A stretch of 64,000 nt of DNA from Crocinitomix sp. GTDB lineage: Bacteria; Bacteroidota; Bacteroidia; Flavobacteriales_D; Crocinitomicaceae. Below the pieces are notes generated by a model. That model saw only the letters and a list, made by a program, of their open reading frames with translations. It did no database searches and was not told the origin of the DNA. Positions 45,114 to 53,508 of the stretch are shown piece after piece (the stretch's first letter is position 1; each line of letters starts with the position of its first letter). The position numbers were made by a program, and so were the translations under genes. The stretch lies in assembly GCA_013138735.1 (NCBI GenBank), contig WTCE01000100.1, positions 1 to 64,000 of the forward strand, written 5' to 3'.

Positions 45114-46159
45114 TATCGCTTATACAAAACATCCATGTAAATTGGCAAGTGATCTGACCAACCGCCATGGAATCTAAAACCAATATAGGTTCTATTCGTG
45201 ATTTTTCCAACGCCATCTTTTTCGGGTTCTAATAAAAAGTCGGCATCAAATATTTGCGCCAATTCTTGTTTGGAGTATAAGGCACTTGTAGAATCTATCA
45301 TTCCTGTGCTCACCACAAACTGATCTAAAATTCCCCATTCATGATCGTATTTGTGCGTACCTTTTTTGAATTCGTATTGCCAAATCATGTTTAATAAATC
45401 GCCTTGCTCCATTTCAGCAATTGATTTTTTGGCCTTTAGAATATCGAGCATGCTTTCGTCATCTGGGTGATCATTATAATCGCCCATGGCAATAATATTA
45501 GCAGTAGGAACAACTGCTGTAATGGAATCGAATTTGGCACGTAAAACAGTTGCTGCATAGTTGCGTTTGGGCACAGTTGCCAATTGACCGCCATAACGGC
45601 TAGGCCAGTGATTCACGAATAAGTGCAAGGTATCTTTTCCAACAATGCCTTTCGTATAAGAAATGTCGCGTGTTGGACGACTGCCTTCTTCTGGGAAATT
45701 TAGTTTGATGGATTCAAATGAGAGTAGTTCAAAATATTCTGGGCGGTATAAAAGTGCCACATCAATTCCACGTTTGTCATCACAATCGTGAAAGGCAATT
45801 TTATAGCCGAATTTCTTTAAGGGGGAGTTGTACACTAAATCTTGTAAACATTGAATATTTTCAACCTCACATAAACCAATAACTGCTGGAGGTTCCCATT
45901 CTCCTAAAGCCAAAGCAGTCTTACAAATCTTGTTTATTTTTTCTTGATACCGATAAGGTGTCCAATGGCGCATGCCGTCAGCTGTAAATTCATCATCATT
46001 TTTAATGGAATCATTAGTCGGGTGGAATAAATTTTCAACATTATAAAACATGATTCGAATCCCAGACGGATTCACCTGTGGATTTTGGCCATAGGCAAAC
46101 ATTCCTGTAAACAAGCAAAGGAATAACCCTATCGTTTTAGTTTGAAAGAAATCCACCAT
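45113..46159 (-). CDS. Secreted endonuclease/exonuclease/phosphatase-family protein
   Basis: This 348-aa protein has a signal peptide (…GMFAYGQ) and the EEP fold: 'IRIMFYNVENLF', 'VIGLCEVENIQCL', 'DVALLYRPEYF', 'FVNHWPSRYGG', 'IIAMGDYNDHPDDESM' and 'GGWSDHLPIYMDV', covering the Asn, Glu, Asp and His active-site positions. It is a likely exported or periplasmic nuclease or phosphodiesterase. Its start lies within the 3' end of the upstream membrane-protein gene. Confidence 0.88.
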   Translation of the reverse strand: MVDFFQTKTIGLFLCLFTGMFAYGQNPQVNPSGIRIMFYNVENLFHPTNDSIKNDDEFTADGMRHWTPYRYQEKINKICKTALALGEWEPPAVIGLCEVENIQCLQDLVYNSPLKKFGYKIAFHDCDDKRGIDVALLYRPEYFELLSFESIKLNFPEEGSRPTRDISYTKGIVGKDTLHLFVNHWPSRYGGQLATVPKRNYAATVLRAKFDSITAVVPTANIIAMGDYNDHPDDESMLDILKAKKSIAEMEQGDLLNMIWQYEFKKGTHKYDHEWGILDQFVVSTGMIDSTSALYSKQELAQIFDADFLLEPEKDGVGKITNRTYIGFRFHGGWSDHLPIYMDVLYKR

Positions 46160-46548
46160 AAAATTGAAAATAATAATGTTGCCAAAAATAAGACTAAGGC
46201 AATTTTTAAAAATAGGGGATTGGAAAAAGTCAATTTAGTACTTACACCATTTACCAATCCATTAATTGGTGTAAATCCAATGGCTAACCAAAAGCTTATA
46301 TAAGATAGTGTTAACCCTGTGTCTTGCACCCCTTTTGCCAAAACATTTCGGCGCAGTTCTTCAAAATACAGTTTGAACGGCATTTGAATTAAGTATTTCA
46401 AAAAACGTTCGATTAAATATACACCTAAAATAATCCCCGTCCAAGCAAAAATTTGTGAACGGGGAATATCAAAGAGTTCGCTGGCATATGTCAATCCAAA
46501 ATAGACTGCAATGATGGTTAAAACAAGTAATAGAGCCGTTTTAATCAT
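46129..46548 (-). CDS. Small membrane protein resembling a mechanosensitive-channel N-terminus
   Basis: This 139-aa protein has three or four hydrophobic helices and the segment 'RSQIFAWTGIILGVYLIERFLKYLIQ', but no MscS pore domain. It overlaps the next gene (EEP nuclease) by 31 bp and follows the SPFH gene by 21 bp on the same strand. The function is unknown. Confidence 0.6.
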   Translation of the reverse strand: MIKTALLLVLTIIAVYFGLTYASELFDIPRSQIFAWTGIILGVYLIERFLKYLIQMPFKLYFEELRRNVLAKGVQDTGLTLSYISFWLAIGFTPINGLVNGVSTKLTFSNPLFLKIALVLFLATLLFSILWWISFKLKR

Positions 46549-46569
46549 GCCAACATTTTAATTGTTATA

Positions 46570-47499
46570 CTAGTCGTCGTCACCGTCACTAGCTTCTTCC
46601 AATTTCTTACCAACTAAAGTTCCATTGATAATTTGTTGTTGGAAGTCTTGCATTGCACTCGGTGAATGAGGGATCAATATGGAAGTGTTTTTTCCATTCT
46701 GTCCAATATTGTTTAACGTATCAAAATACTGCGTTAATAATACAAACTGCATTACTTCTTCATGCGTAATATTTTTTAGTGATTTTTGGAAATCTTCAAC
46801 AGATTCTTTAAAACCACGTACAATTTCTAAACGTTGTGCCGCAATACCTTCACCCGAAAGGCGTTTTGATTCTGCGTCTGCTTCAGCTGCTTTTACAACT
46901 ACAATTTTATCCGCTTCGGCGTTTTCCATTGTTGCCTCTTTGTCACGCTTCGCAGCGTTAATTCGGTTCATTGAATCTTTTACGTTCGAATCAGGATCAA
47001 TATCAGTAATAAGTGCTTTTACAATTGAATAACCGTAGTCATCCATTGAATCAGCTAAGTTTTGACGCACAGCTTTTGCAATGTCTTCTTTCTTAGCAAA
47101 TACATCATCTAACTCCATTTTTGGAACCTCAGCACGTACATCATCAAAAATATAAGACGCAATTTGGTGACGGTGATTATCTAATGCATAATGTGCATCA
47201 AAAATTTTGTCAGGCATTACTTGGAATTGTACCGATACACGCAAGTGAACGAATACATCATCTCTTGTTTTTGTTTCAACATCAACGTCCAATTGTTGTA
47301 CACGCATATTAATGTTACCTGCTTTTTGATCGATAAATGGAATGATCATACCGAAACCTGGACTTGCCATTCGTTTGAATTTTCCAAGACGTTGGATCAC
47401 GTAAATTTTCTTTTCCGGTACAATAATGACGGATTTGATTAGTAATAGAAGCACTACAACTGCGACTATAACCAAGGGGATTAATTGTTCTTCATTCAT
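46570..47499 (-). CDS. SPFH-domain protein (stomatin/slipin, QmcA-like)
   Basis: One N-terminal membrane helix (~6-24) precedes an SPFH domain ('VIQRLGKFKRMASPGFGMIIPFIDQ', 'ALDNHRHQIASYIFDDVRAEVPKMELDDVF') and a coiled-coil tail ('AAKRDKEATMENAEADKIVVVKAAEADAESKRLSGEGIAAQR'); 309 aa. Such proteins assemble in membrane microdomains and often modulate proteases or channels. The neighbour downstream is a small membrane protein rather than the usual NfeD partner. Confidence 0.9.
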   Translation of the reverse strand: MNEEQLIPLVIVAVVVLLLLIKSVIIVPEKKIYVIQRLGKFKRMASPGFGMIIPFIDQKAGNINMRVQQLDVDVETKTRDDVFVHLRVSVQFQVMPDKIFDAHYALDNHRHQIASYIFDDVRAEVPKMELDDVFAKKEDIAKAVRQNLADSMDDYGYSIVKALITDIDPDSNVKDSMNRINAAKRDKEATMENAEADKIVVVKAAEADAESKRLSGEGIAAQRLEIVRGFKESVEDFQKSLKNITHEEVMQFVLLTQYFDTLNNIGQNGKNTSILIPHSPSAMQDFQQQIINGTLVGKKLEEASDGDDD

Positions 47500-47679
47500 A
47501 TTTGATAAGTTTGTTTAGTTTAATATTATCAACCCAGATTAATTCCTAATCAACCGTCGATCGTTTACAGGGATAAATATAGTAAAAAATCAGACGCCAA
47601 AAATATGAAAAACCATTTTATTTAGCTTTATACTAAAAAAAATAGCTTAACACGCAATTGCTTTGAATTTAGTTCAAGA

Positions 47680-47699
47680 TTTGGAATAATCGAACTAAG
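47680..47699 (+). repeat. Third, variant copy of a 20-bp dispersed repeat
   Basis: TTTGGAATAATCGAACTAAG differs at two positions from the 20-bp inverted pair near pdhA (55938-55957, 56171-56190). It overlaps the 3' end of the response-regulator gene. Confidence 0.45.
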
Positions 47700-48384
47700 A
47701 TTTTACACGAAGCTGAAATCCGGTTTGATGAAAAGTGTCAATTGTTACCAATGGATCGGGCTTTAAATATTTGCGTAATTTGGTAATGTAAACGTCCATG
47801 CTTCTTTTTGTAAAGTAGTTTTCTTCTTCCCAAATTTTTAGCAAAGCCTCTTTTCTAGGCATAATGGTGTTTTCATATTTACACAATAAAGCCAGTAAAC
47901 TGTTTTCTTTGGGCGAAAGTTTTACTTCGTTTTCGGCAGTTGAAAGCATTCTATCTTTGGGTTGGAATCGAAATATGCCAAAATTATATTCGTCCGGTTC
48001 TTCTTCTTTTACTGGGTTATTACGATTGAAAATGGCAGAAATTTTAAGTAATAAAATTTCTGTATCAAAAGGTTTGGTGAGGTAATCGTCAGCACCAATC
48101 GCGTATCCTTCTTTCAGGTCTACCTTGGCGTTTTTAGCGGTTAAAAAGAAGAGCGGCATTGTTTTAGACTTGGCTTTAATTTTCTTGGCTAAGGTAAAAC
48201 CATCCATATGAGGCAACATAACATCTAAGATGCACAAGTCAAATTCGTTTTGCGCAAATACAGAATAGGCCTCTGTTCCTGTTTTGCACCAAGTACATTC
48301 ATAATTCGACAATTCAAGATAGTTCTGTAGTAAAGAACCAAAATTCTCCTCATCCTCAACCAATAAAATTCTTTTTAATGACAT
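47695..48384 (-). CDS. OmpR-family response regulator
   Basis: The receiver domain begins 'KRILLVEDEENFGSLLQNYL' and has phosphoacceptor Asp in 'FDLCILDVMLPHMDGF' and Lys in 'DDYLTKPFD'. A winged-helix DNA-binding domain follows ('LSPKENSLLALLCKYENTIMPREALLKIW', 'SMDVYITKLRKYL'); 229 aa. It overlaps the kinase gene by 10 bp and is its cognate partner. The pair resembles RprX/RprY of Bacteroides in size and motif set; orthology is inference. Confidence 0.93.
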   Translation of the reverse strand: MSLKRILLVEDEENFGSLLQNYLELSNYECTWCKTGTEAYSVFAQNEFDLCILDVMLPHMDGFTLAKKIKAKSKTMPLFFLTAKNAKVDLKEGYAIGADDYLTKPFDTEILLLKISAIFNRNNPVKEEEPDEYNFGIFRFQPKDRMLSTAENEVKLSPKENSLLALLCKYENTIMPRKEALLKIWEEENYFTKRSMDVYITKLRKYLKPDPLVTIDTFHQTGFQLRVKS

Positions 48385-49922
48385 AACGGAAATTCTATGA
48401 TTACAGTTGTACCAACATTCAATTCACTTTCAATTCGAATAGTGCCTTTCATTTTAAACACCATGTATTTTACAAAACTCAGCCCCAAGCCAAATCCTTT
48501 TGTATTGTGAATGTTTCCTTTTTGTGCGCGATAAAAATTATCAAAAGCTTTGCTTACTTGATCCTTGGACATGCCTATTCCGGCATCTTTTATTTTTATG
48601 CGGACTTTATTGCTAGTTATAACTGATTCAATCTCAATTTTAGGTTGCTCGGGCGAATATTTAATGCTGTTTTCTATAATGTTGGAAAAAACATTCTCTA
48701 AATGATAAGCATTGGCATTGATAAATAGGTTTTGACCCAACTTCAGATCGACTGCACAGTTGCGATCATCAATCAATAAGGATAATTTCTCAATCGCTTC
48801 ATTAATTCCTTCGTTCACATCCATGCGACTCAGTTCAATATCAATATCATTTTTCTTTAAGGATGCTACTTCTAAAATGGTTTCTATATGGCGAACGAGT
48901 TTATCTTTTTCTGCTTTTATAATTTCAATAAATGCTTGTACTTTTTCTGTATTTTCTCTTACTTCGGGATGAATGATAGAATCTGCCGCCAAGGATATTG
49001 AGGCCAGCGGAGTTTTAAATTCGTGGGTCATATTATTTATGAAATCAGATTTAATCGTACTAATTTTTTTATGCTTGATCACTAATCGAATAGAATAAAT
49101 AAAAACGAAGACGATAATGGCAATAAATAGGAGTGACAATAAAATCATGACATATATTTGTTGCCAAACCGATTCATTATTCGCCGACATATTTATGTAT
49201 AGCATATATCGGTCTGGATTCAAAATGTCATCCTCAAATAATGGGATTTGATAGTCCCATTCATTATTGTCAATTGGTTGGATTGCAAAACTTTCTGCTA
49301 GTTTATCATAAATACCCCAATCGTTTGGATTCACTAATCCAAGTGCTGCTGTTTCTGAATACAGTTCATCCTTAAACGCGATACTGTCTAAACGAATGTC
49401 ATCTACGTCAGTGTTAACTTCGAATAGTATCCGTTCAAAAACATCATTTATGTCATGCAATTGCACTTGTAATGAGTGATTTTCATCATTTTCAAAAATT
49501 TGCAGGATGCTGTCTTGGTCACCGAAAAACGCTATTTCATTCGTGAAAGTCAAACTATCGCCTTTCACTATTCGAATTTCAACCTGTGTGTTTTTGTCAA
49601 TCGTATCACCGCCTTCAAAATCATGGTAATAAGTAATTCGCAATGAATCATCCTCTGGGATTGTATCATATTTATTATGATCAAGTTCCAGAATGCGTTC
49701 TTGAAATATGGCATTCAATTCAGGTGTGGTGGCTAAATATGCAAGCGAATTAAAATCAGACATACCTTGCTCCACATTGGCAACTAATTGATGCACTTTA
49801 TGATCAACCAGCTTCTTTTTTTCAACTAAAGACTGTTCTATCCACTTGTATTGAATAAAGACAATGCCGATTAACGCAAGTGTCATGGCAGTAATCAAAA
49901 CAGGAATAGTTCTGGTTCTCAT
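48375..49922 (-). CDS. Sensor histidine kinase (RprX-like)
   Basis: Two membrane helices (~7-26 and ~250-275) enclose a ~220-aa periplasmic sensor region. The HisKA box is 'FINNMTHEFKTPLASISLAADSI', followed by N box 'NVFSNIIENSIKYSP', 'IKDAGIGMS' and 'GFGLGLSFVKYMV'; 515 aa. No HAMP or PAS domain is evident. A TACATTTG box ends 5 bp before the ATG, so the mRNA may be almost leaderless. Confidence 0.93.
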   Translation of the reverse strand: MRTRTIPVLITAMTLALIGIVFIQYKWIEQSLVEKKKLVDHKVHQLVANVEQGMSDFNSLAYLATTPELNAIFQERILELDHNKYDTIPEDDSLRITYYHDFEGGDTIDKNTQVEIRIVKGDSLTFTNEIAFFGDQDSILQIFENDENHSLQVQLHDINDVFERILFEVNTDVDDIRLDSIAFKDELYSETAALGLVNPNDWGIYDKLAESFAIQPIDNNEWDYQIPLFEDDILNPDRYMLYINMSANNESVWQQIYVMILLSLLFIAIIVFVFIYSIRLVIKHKKISTIKSDFINNMTHEFKTPLASISLAADSIIHPEVRENTEKVQAFIEIIKAEKDKLVRHIETILEVASLKKNDIDIELSRMDVNEGINEAIEKLSLLIDDRNCAVDLKLGQNLFINANAYHLENVFSNIIENSIKYSPEQPKIEIESVITSNKVRIKIKDAGIGMSKDQVSKAFDNFYRAQKGNIHNTKGFGLGLSFVKYMVFKMKGTIRIESELNVGTTVIIEFPLCH

Positions 49923-50005
49923 AAGACAAATGTAAGATCATAAAATGAAGGTTTTGATACTTTAACCTTTTTTAACCCGTGTAGCGATTAGGATTTACGG
50001 ACCAT

Positions 50006-50677
50006 CTATTCGTTTCGAATAAATATAAAACGGCCATAATCCCATTTATCACCCGATTGATAATCTAAATATCCAGAATATAGTTTACCTATGATAAGTG
50101 CACTGTCTATTTCAACATAGGAATTTTCAAAAAAGGCTAAAGACGAATCACTGATATAACTAACTCTCGAAAATCGTAAAAAACCTTCATCTCGACATTC
50201 TTCTAAGTCGAAAACCATCTCTACGTTATTCAACGTTACGCTTTGTCCAGTGTCAACAGGCAAACTTATTTGATCAATAATTTGATGAAAAATCAGACTG
50301 TCACGTTCATAAAATAACCTTCCGTTTTTAATGGCGAATGGGATGCCTTCCGCAAGTTTCGTTGTCCAGTGATAGCAGTCATAAACATACTTTATAGCTG
50401 ACTTTTTAATGCAGTCATCATGAATAGATTTGTGACAATCATCATTCGTGAAATAAATAAATGAAGTGTCAATTAAATCAAAGATGTTTAAAGTGTCTCC
50501 CTTTAAATAATAATTATTCGGAACTGAATCTCTTTTTGGAATATTAGCAAATAGATCGTCAGGAAAGCTGGTTGACGTATCGACATCTCCTGAATTACAA
50601 GCTACCATTAATAGACAACTGAAAATCAGTGTCACTAAACTTTTTGATGTTGTTTTAGCTTGGATTACTGAATTCAT
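50006..50677 (-). CDS. Lipoprotein of unknown function
   Basis: The signal 'SLVTLIFSCLLMVACNSG' has a lipobox (LMVAC). The ~195-aa mature part contains a Cys/His-rich stretch 'NDDCHKSIHDDCIKK' and 'FDLEECRDEG'. It is divergent from fabD. No family is recognised. Confidence 0.65.
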   Translation of the reverse strand: MNSVIQAKTTSKSLVTLIFSCLLMVACNSGDVDTSTSFPDDLFANIPKRDSVPNNYYLKGDTLNIFDLIDTSFIYFTNDDCHKSIHDDCIKKSAIKYVYDCYHWTTKLAEGIPFAIKNGRLFYERDSLIFHQIIDQISLPVDTGQSVTLNNVEMVFDLEECRDEGFLRFSRVSYISDSSLAFFENSYVEIDSALIIGKLYSGYLDYQSGDKWDYGRFIFIRNE

Positions 50678-50747
50678 ATAGAGACTAGAGTATTGCTAAA
50701 TTAAAGATCAAATTTAATCAAATCCATTAAACCAAACAGGTCAGATA

Positions 50748-50779
50748 TTGATTAACCAAAACCAAAAAGGCTATATTTG
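50748..50779 (+). promoter_or_regulatory. Promoter of fabD
   Basis: TTG (50748-50750), a 21-nt spacer and TATATTTG (50772-50779) make the best sigma-70-type match in the window and predict a ~20-nt leader. Confidence 0.65.
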
Positions 50780-50803
50780 TCCCAAACATTAAAGGAATAA
50801 AAT

Positions 50804-51694
50804 ATGAAAGCTTATGTATTTCCAGGGCAAGGCGCTCAATTTGTAGGGATGGGTAAAGATCTTTACGATAATTCTGCTTTGGCAAAGGATATGTTTGAAA
50901 AAGCCAATGAGATTTTGGGTTTTAGAATTACAGACATCATGTTTGAAGGAACAGATGAGGAGTTAAAGCAAACAAAAGTGACGCAACCAGCTATCTTTTT
51001 GCACTCAGTTATTTTAGCAAAAGTTTTAGGAGATGATTTTAAACCAGAAATGGTTGCGGGTCATTCTTTAGGCGAACTTTCTGCTTTAGTAGCAAATGGC
51101 GTGTTAAATTTTGAAGACGGTTTGAAATTAGTTTCACAAAGAGCTTTAGCAATGCAAAAAGCATGTGAGGCAGAGCCTTCGACTATGGCTGCAATTTTAG
51201 GATTGGATGATGCAATTGTTGAAAAAGTTTGTGCAGATATTGATGGCGTAGTGGTAGCTGCAAATTATAATTGTCCTGGGCAATTGGTGATTTCTGGAGC
51301 CGTAGCTGCGATCGACACTGCCTGTGAGGTTTTAACCGAAGCAGGAGCGCGTCGTGCATTAAAGTTACCAGTTGGTGGAGCTTTTCACTCCCCGTTAATG
51401 GAGCCAGCTCGTGAAGAGTTAGCTGCTGCAATCGCTGCAACAGAATTTAATACACCAATTTGTCCCGTTTACCAAAATGTGACAGCAGCAGCTGTTTTGG
51501 ATCCTGCTGAAATAAAGGCAAATTTAATGGCGCAATTAACTGCTCCAGTTAGATGGACGCAAACTATGCAACAAATGATTGCTGATGGTTGTGCTTCTGT
51601 AACGGAAGTAGGACCTGGGAAAGTATTGCAAGGTTTATTTAAAAAAATCGACCGTAAATTCCCAACTGAAAGTGCCGCGATTGCTACTGAATAA
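50804..51694 (+). CDS. fabD: Malonyl-CoA:ACP transacylase
   Basis: FabD loads malonate onto acyl carrier protein for fatty-acid synthesis. The 296-aa protein begins 'YVFPGQGAQFVGMGKDLY', has the nucleophile Ser in 'VAGHSLGELSALVA', Arg in 'RALAMQKA', and catalytic His in 'GGAFHSPLM'. Other fab genes are not in the window. The terminator at 51709 carries the conserved loop. Confidence 0.96.
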   Translation: MKAYVFPGQGAQFVGMGKDLYDNSALAKDMFEKANEILGFRITDIMFEGTDEELKQTKVTQPAIFLHSVILAKVLGDDFKPEMVAGHSLGELSALVANGVLNFEDGLKLVSQRALAMQKACEAEPSTMAAILGLDDAIVEKVCADIDGVVVAANYNCPGQLVISGAVAAIDTACEVLTEAGARRALKLPVGGAFHSPLMEPAREELAAAIAATEFNTPICPVYQNVTAAAVLDPAEIKANLMAQLTAPVRWTQTMQQMIADGCASVTEVGPGKVLQGLFKKIDRKFPTESAAIATE

Positions 51695-51708
51695 ATTGAT
51701 CGATACTT

Positions 51709-51756
51709 AATCCCGTTGTACATTGAGGCTCTCGAAATGCACAGCGGGATTTTTTT
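51709..51756 (+). terminator. fabD terminator with conserved apical motif
   Basis: A 16-bp stem (AATCCCGTTGTACATT, one mismatch, one wobble) closes GAGGCTCTCGA and is followed by a T run. Confidence 0.9.
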
Positions 51757-51816
51757 TAGTTACTTTTTCGTTCCATTGACATTTAAGAATAACAAACATA
51801 TAAAAACGTTATTCAG

Positions 51817-52488
51817 ATGAAGCAGAAATTTTTAATACTCCTTTTAGCACTTGCAGCTGTAGTTTGCCGTGCACAAGATCTCGCTAGTGCTAGTGTACTA
51901 GTTACCAATTTTAGTGATGCTCCAATTTCAGGTGCACAAATTCAATTTTTCGATACCAAAAATAATGTCACAATCTCAGGTGTTTCAGACGGTGCAGGTA
52001 AGTTTATAGTTGATCTACCAGCCGGGTGGTATAACATCCGCTTAAAAAGTGTGGGGATGTCGAAGGATTATTCGGCTATTGAAATTCCGACACTTGGACC
52101 AAATGAAGTCTACAATAACATCAATATTATTATTCAGTATGAAGAGGCATCTTCCTTTACGCTGAGTAATTTACATTTTGAAACCAATAAATCAATCATA
52201 AAAAAGGCCTCTTTTGATGAGCTAGATGAATTGGTGAATTATTTAAAATTAAAGCCAGAACTTAAGATAGAAGTTGGGGGACATACCGATAGTGAAGGAT
52301 CTGAAACTTCGAATCTTTCTTTGTCAGATGCTCGCGCAAAAGCTGTGAAACAATACCTTATTAGTAAGGGAATTAAAGCGGATAGAATTGTAGCGAAGGG
52401 TTATGGTGAAGCAAAACCAATTGCTGAGAACGATTCTGAAAATGGGCGTGCATTAAATCGGCGAACTGAGATTCAAATTATAGAATAA
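51817..52488 (+). CDS. OmpA-family peptidoglycan-binding outer-membrane protein
   Basis: A signal peptide (…AVVCRAQ) precedes an N-terminal beta domain (~25-110, 'SGAQIQFFDTKNNVTISGVSDGAGKFIVDLPAGWYNI', like a carboxypeptidase-regulatory fold) and a C-terminal OmpA domain with 'HFETNKSIIKKASFDEL', 'VGGHTDSEGSETSNLSLSDARAKAVKQYL' and 'GYGEAKPIAENDSENGRALNRRTEI'. It has no large barrel, so it is probably a periplasmic or surface protein tethered to peptidoglycan. Confidence 0.9.
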   Translation: MKQKFLILLLALAAVVCRAQDLASASVLVTNFSDAPISGAQIQFFDTKNNVTISGVSDGAGKFIVDLPAGWYNIRLKSVGMSKDYSAIEIPTLGPNEVYNNINIIIQYEEASSFTLSNLHFETNKSIIKKASFDELDELVNYLKLKPELKIEVGGHTDSEGSETSNLSLSDARAKAVKQYLISKGIKADRIVAKGYGEAKPIAENDSENGRALNRRTEIQIIE

Positions 52489-52495
52489 TAATGCG

Positions 52496-52553
52496 TGGTT
52501 ACACTTTTGAAGACTTTTCAAAAGATCGAATCAGTTGGCTGACGGATCGAAAT
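52496..52553 (-). pseudogene. Remnant of a duplicated gene end
   Basis: Read on the minus strand this stretch gives VSQLIRSFEKSSKV-stop, clearly related to the end of the membrane protein at 52694 (VSYVRSYARSLKA-stop), and the DNA aligns as well. It is a leftover 3' end of a second copy. A long imperfect hairpin separates the two. Confidence 0.5.
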
Positions 52554-52591
52554 TGAAGCTGTCAACAAAAGGTAATGTCGAATTAAGATTA

Positions 52592-52636
52592 ACGAATGTT
52601 GAATAAAGAAGTGAAAATTCACTTCGTCATTCGTTG
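52592..52636. other. Large imperfect hairpin between the duplicated ends
   Basis: AACGAATG pairs with CATTCGTT and, inside it, GAAGTGA with TCACTTC around AAAT. There is no T run, so it is not an obvious terminator. It may be a palindromic repeat unit. Confidence 0.5.
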
Positions 52637-52693
52637 ATCGAGATTCAGCATTCGAAATTAAAGCTATTGAACAAGGGGAATAATTAGACGCGG

Positions 52694-53347
52694 TTATGCC
52701 TTTAAAGACCGAGCATAAGATCTAACATAGCTGACGATTGCTGAATGCGTAAAAAGCAAAATCAACACGAAAGCATGCGCGGTTAAAAAGCTCCACACAA
52801 ACAAGTTGAAGCCTGTATTATAATACAGACCCAAGCCAAGAGAAAAAACTAAGTTGAAAAGGAGTATGGCAAATCCTAGCACGACTCCTTTCCACTTTCC
52901 TTTTTTCGAAAGTTGAATACCAATGAATAAGAGTAGAATAATTAAGGCGAAATAAGCGATATAGACAATTGTCTTTACGCTAAAGTTAAGCGTACTAAAT
53001 TCTCCCTTTCGCCATAAATCAAAAAGTACGTAAAGCAACTGTAAAGCAAAAATGAGAAGGCCAATTTTTAAGGGCATCAAAGTTCTTTTCAATAATTTTA
53101 TTGGATGCCCGGCCGATTGAATTACATGACGATTATTAAGCATAACCGTAAAACCTTCCGCTTTATTTATGAATTTAAGGAAGATGTTGTCTCCATTAGA
53201 CAAAGAGAATATCTTACCATCTCCAAGCTCTTTATGGCTGCAGAATTCACCAATTGTGGTTCCTTCATAATTAACTCCGCCGCGATTTTTTGGCAATTCA
53301 AGGTTGATGCTTAATTGCTTTTCCGCTACGTCGTAATCGTAATCCAT
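52694..53347 (-). CDS. Membrane protein of unknown function
   Basis: The first ~90 residues are soluble and beta-rich ('LSINLELPKNRGGVNYEGTTIGEF'); four hydrophobic helices follow (~93-110, 127-145, 153-172, 183-205), then a short basic tail; 217 aa. It lies downstream of the E2 terminator and is likely expressed on its own. No family is recognised. Confidence 0.65.
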   Translation of the reverse strand: MDYDYDVAEKQLSINLELPKNRGGVNYEGTTIGEFCSHKELGDGKIFSLSNGDNIFLKFINKAEGFTVMLNNRHVIQSAGHPIKLLKRTLMPLKIGLLIFALQLLYVLFDLWRKGEFSTLNFSVKTIVYIAYFALIILLLFIGIQLSKKGKWKGVVLGFAILLFNLVFSLGLGLYYNTGFNLFVWSFLTAHAFVLILLFTHSAIVSYVRSYARSLKA

Positions 53348-53435
53348 ATTTTAAACAGTATTCTAGGTATAAGAATGAATGTCGTTTACTGCTAAATATC
53401 CTTACGTAAATTGTAAAAGAATTGAATTAAAACAA

Positions 53436-53484
53436 AAAAGTCCTGATGCACATTGAGGTTCTCAAAATGCGCGTCAGGACTTTT
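53436..53484. terminator. Two-way terminator after the pyruvate dehydrogenase E2 gene
   Basis: A 19-bp stem (AAAAGTCCTGATGCACATT, one mismatch and one wobble) closes GAGGTTCTCAA, with T runs on both sides. Confidence 0.85.
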
Positions 53485-53508
53485 AAATAATATTTTTTTA
53501 AAACTGTT

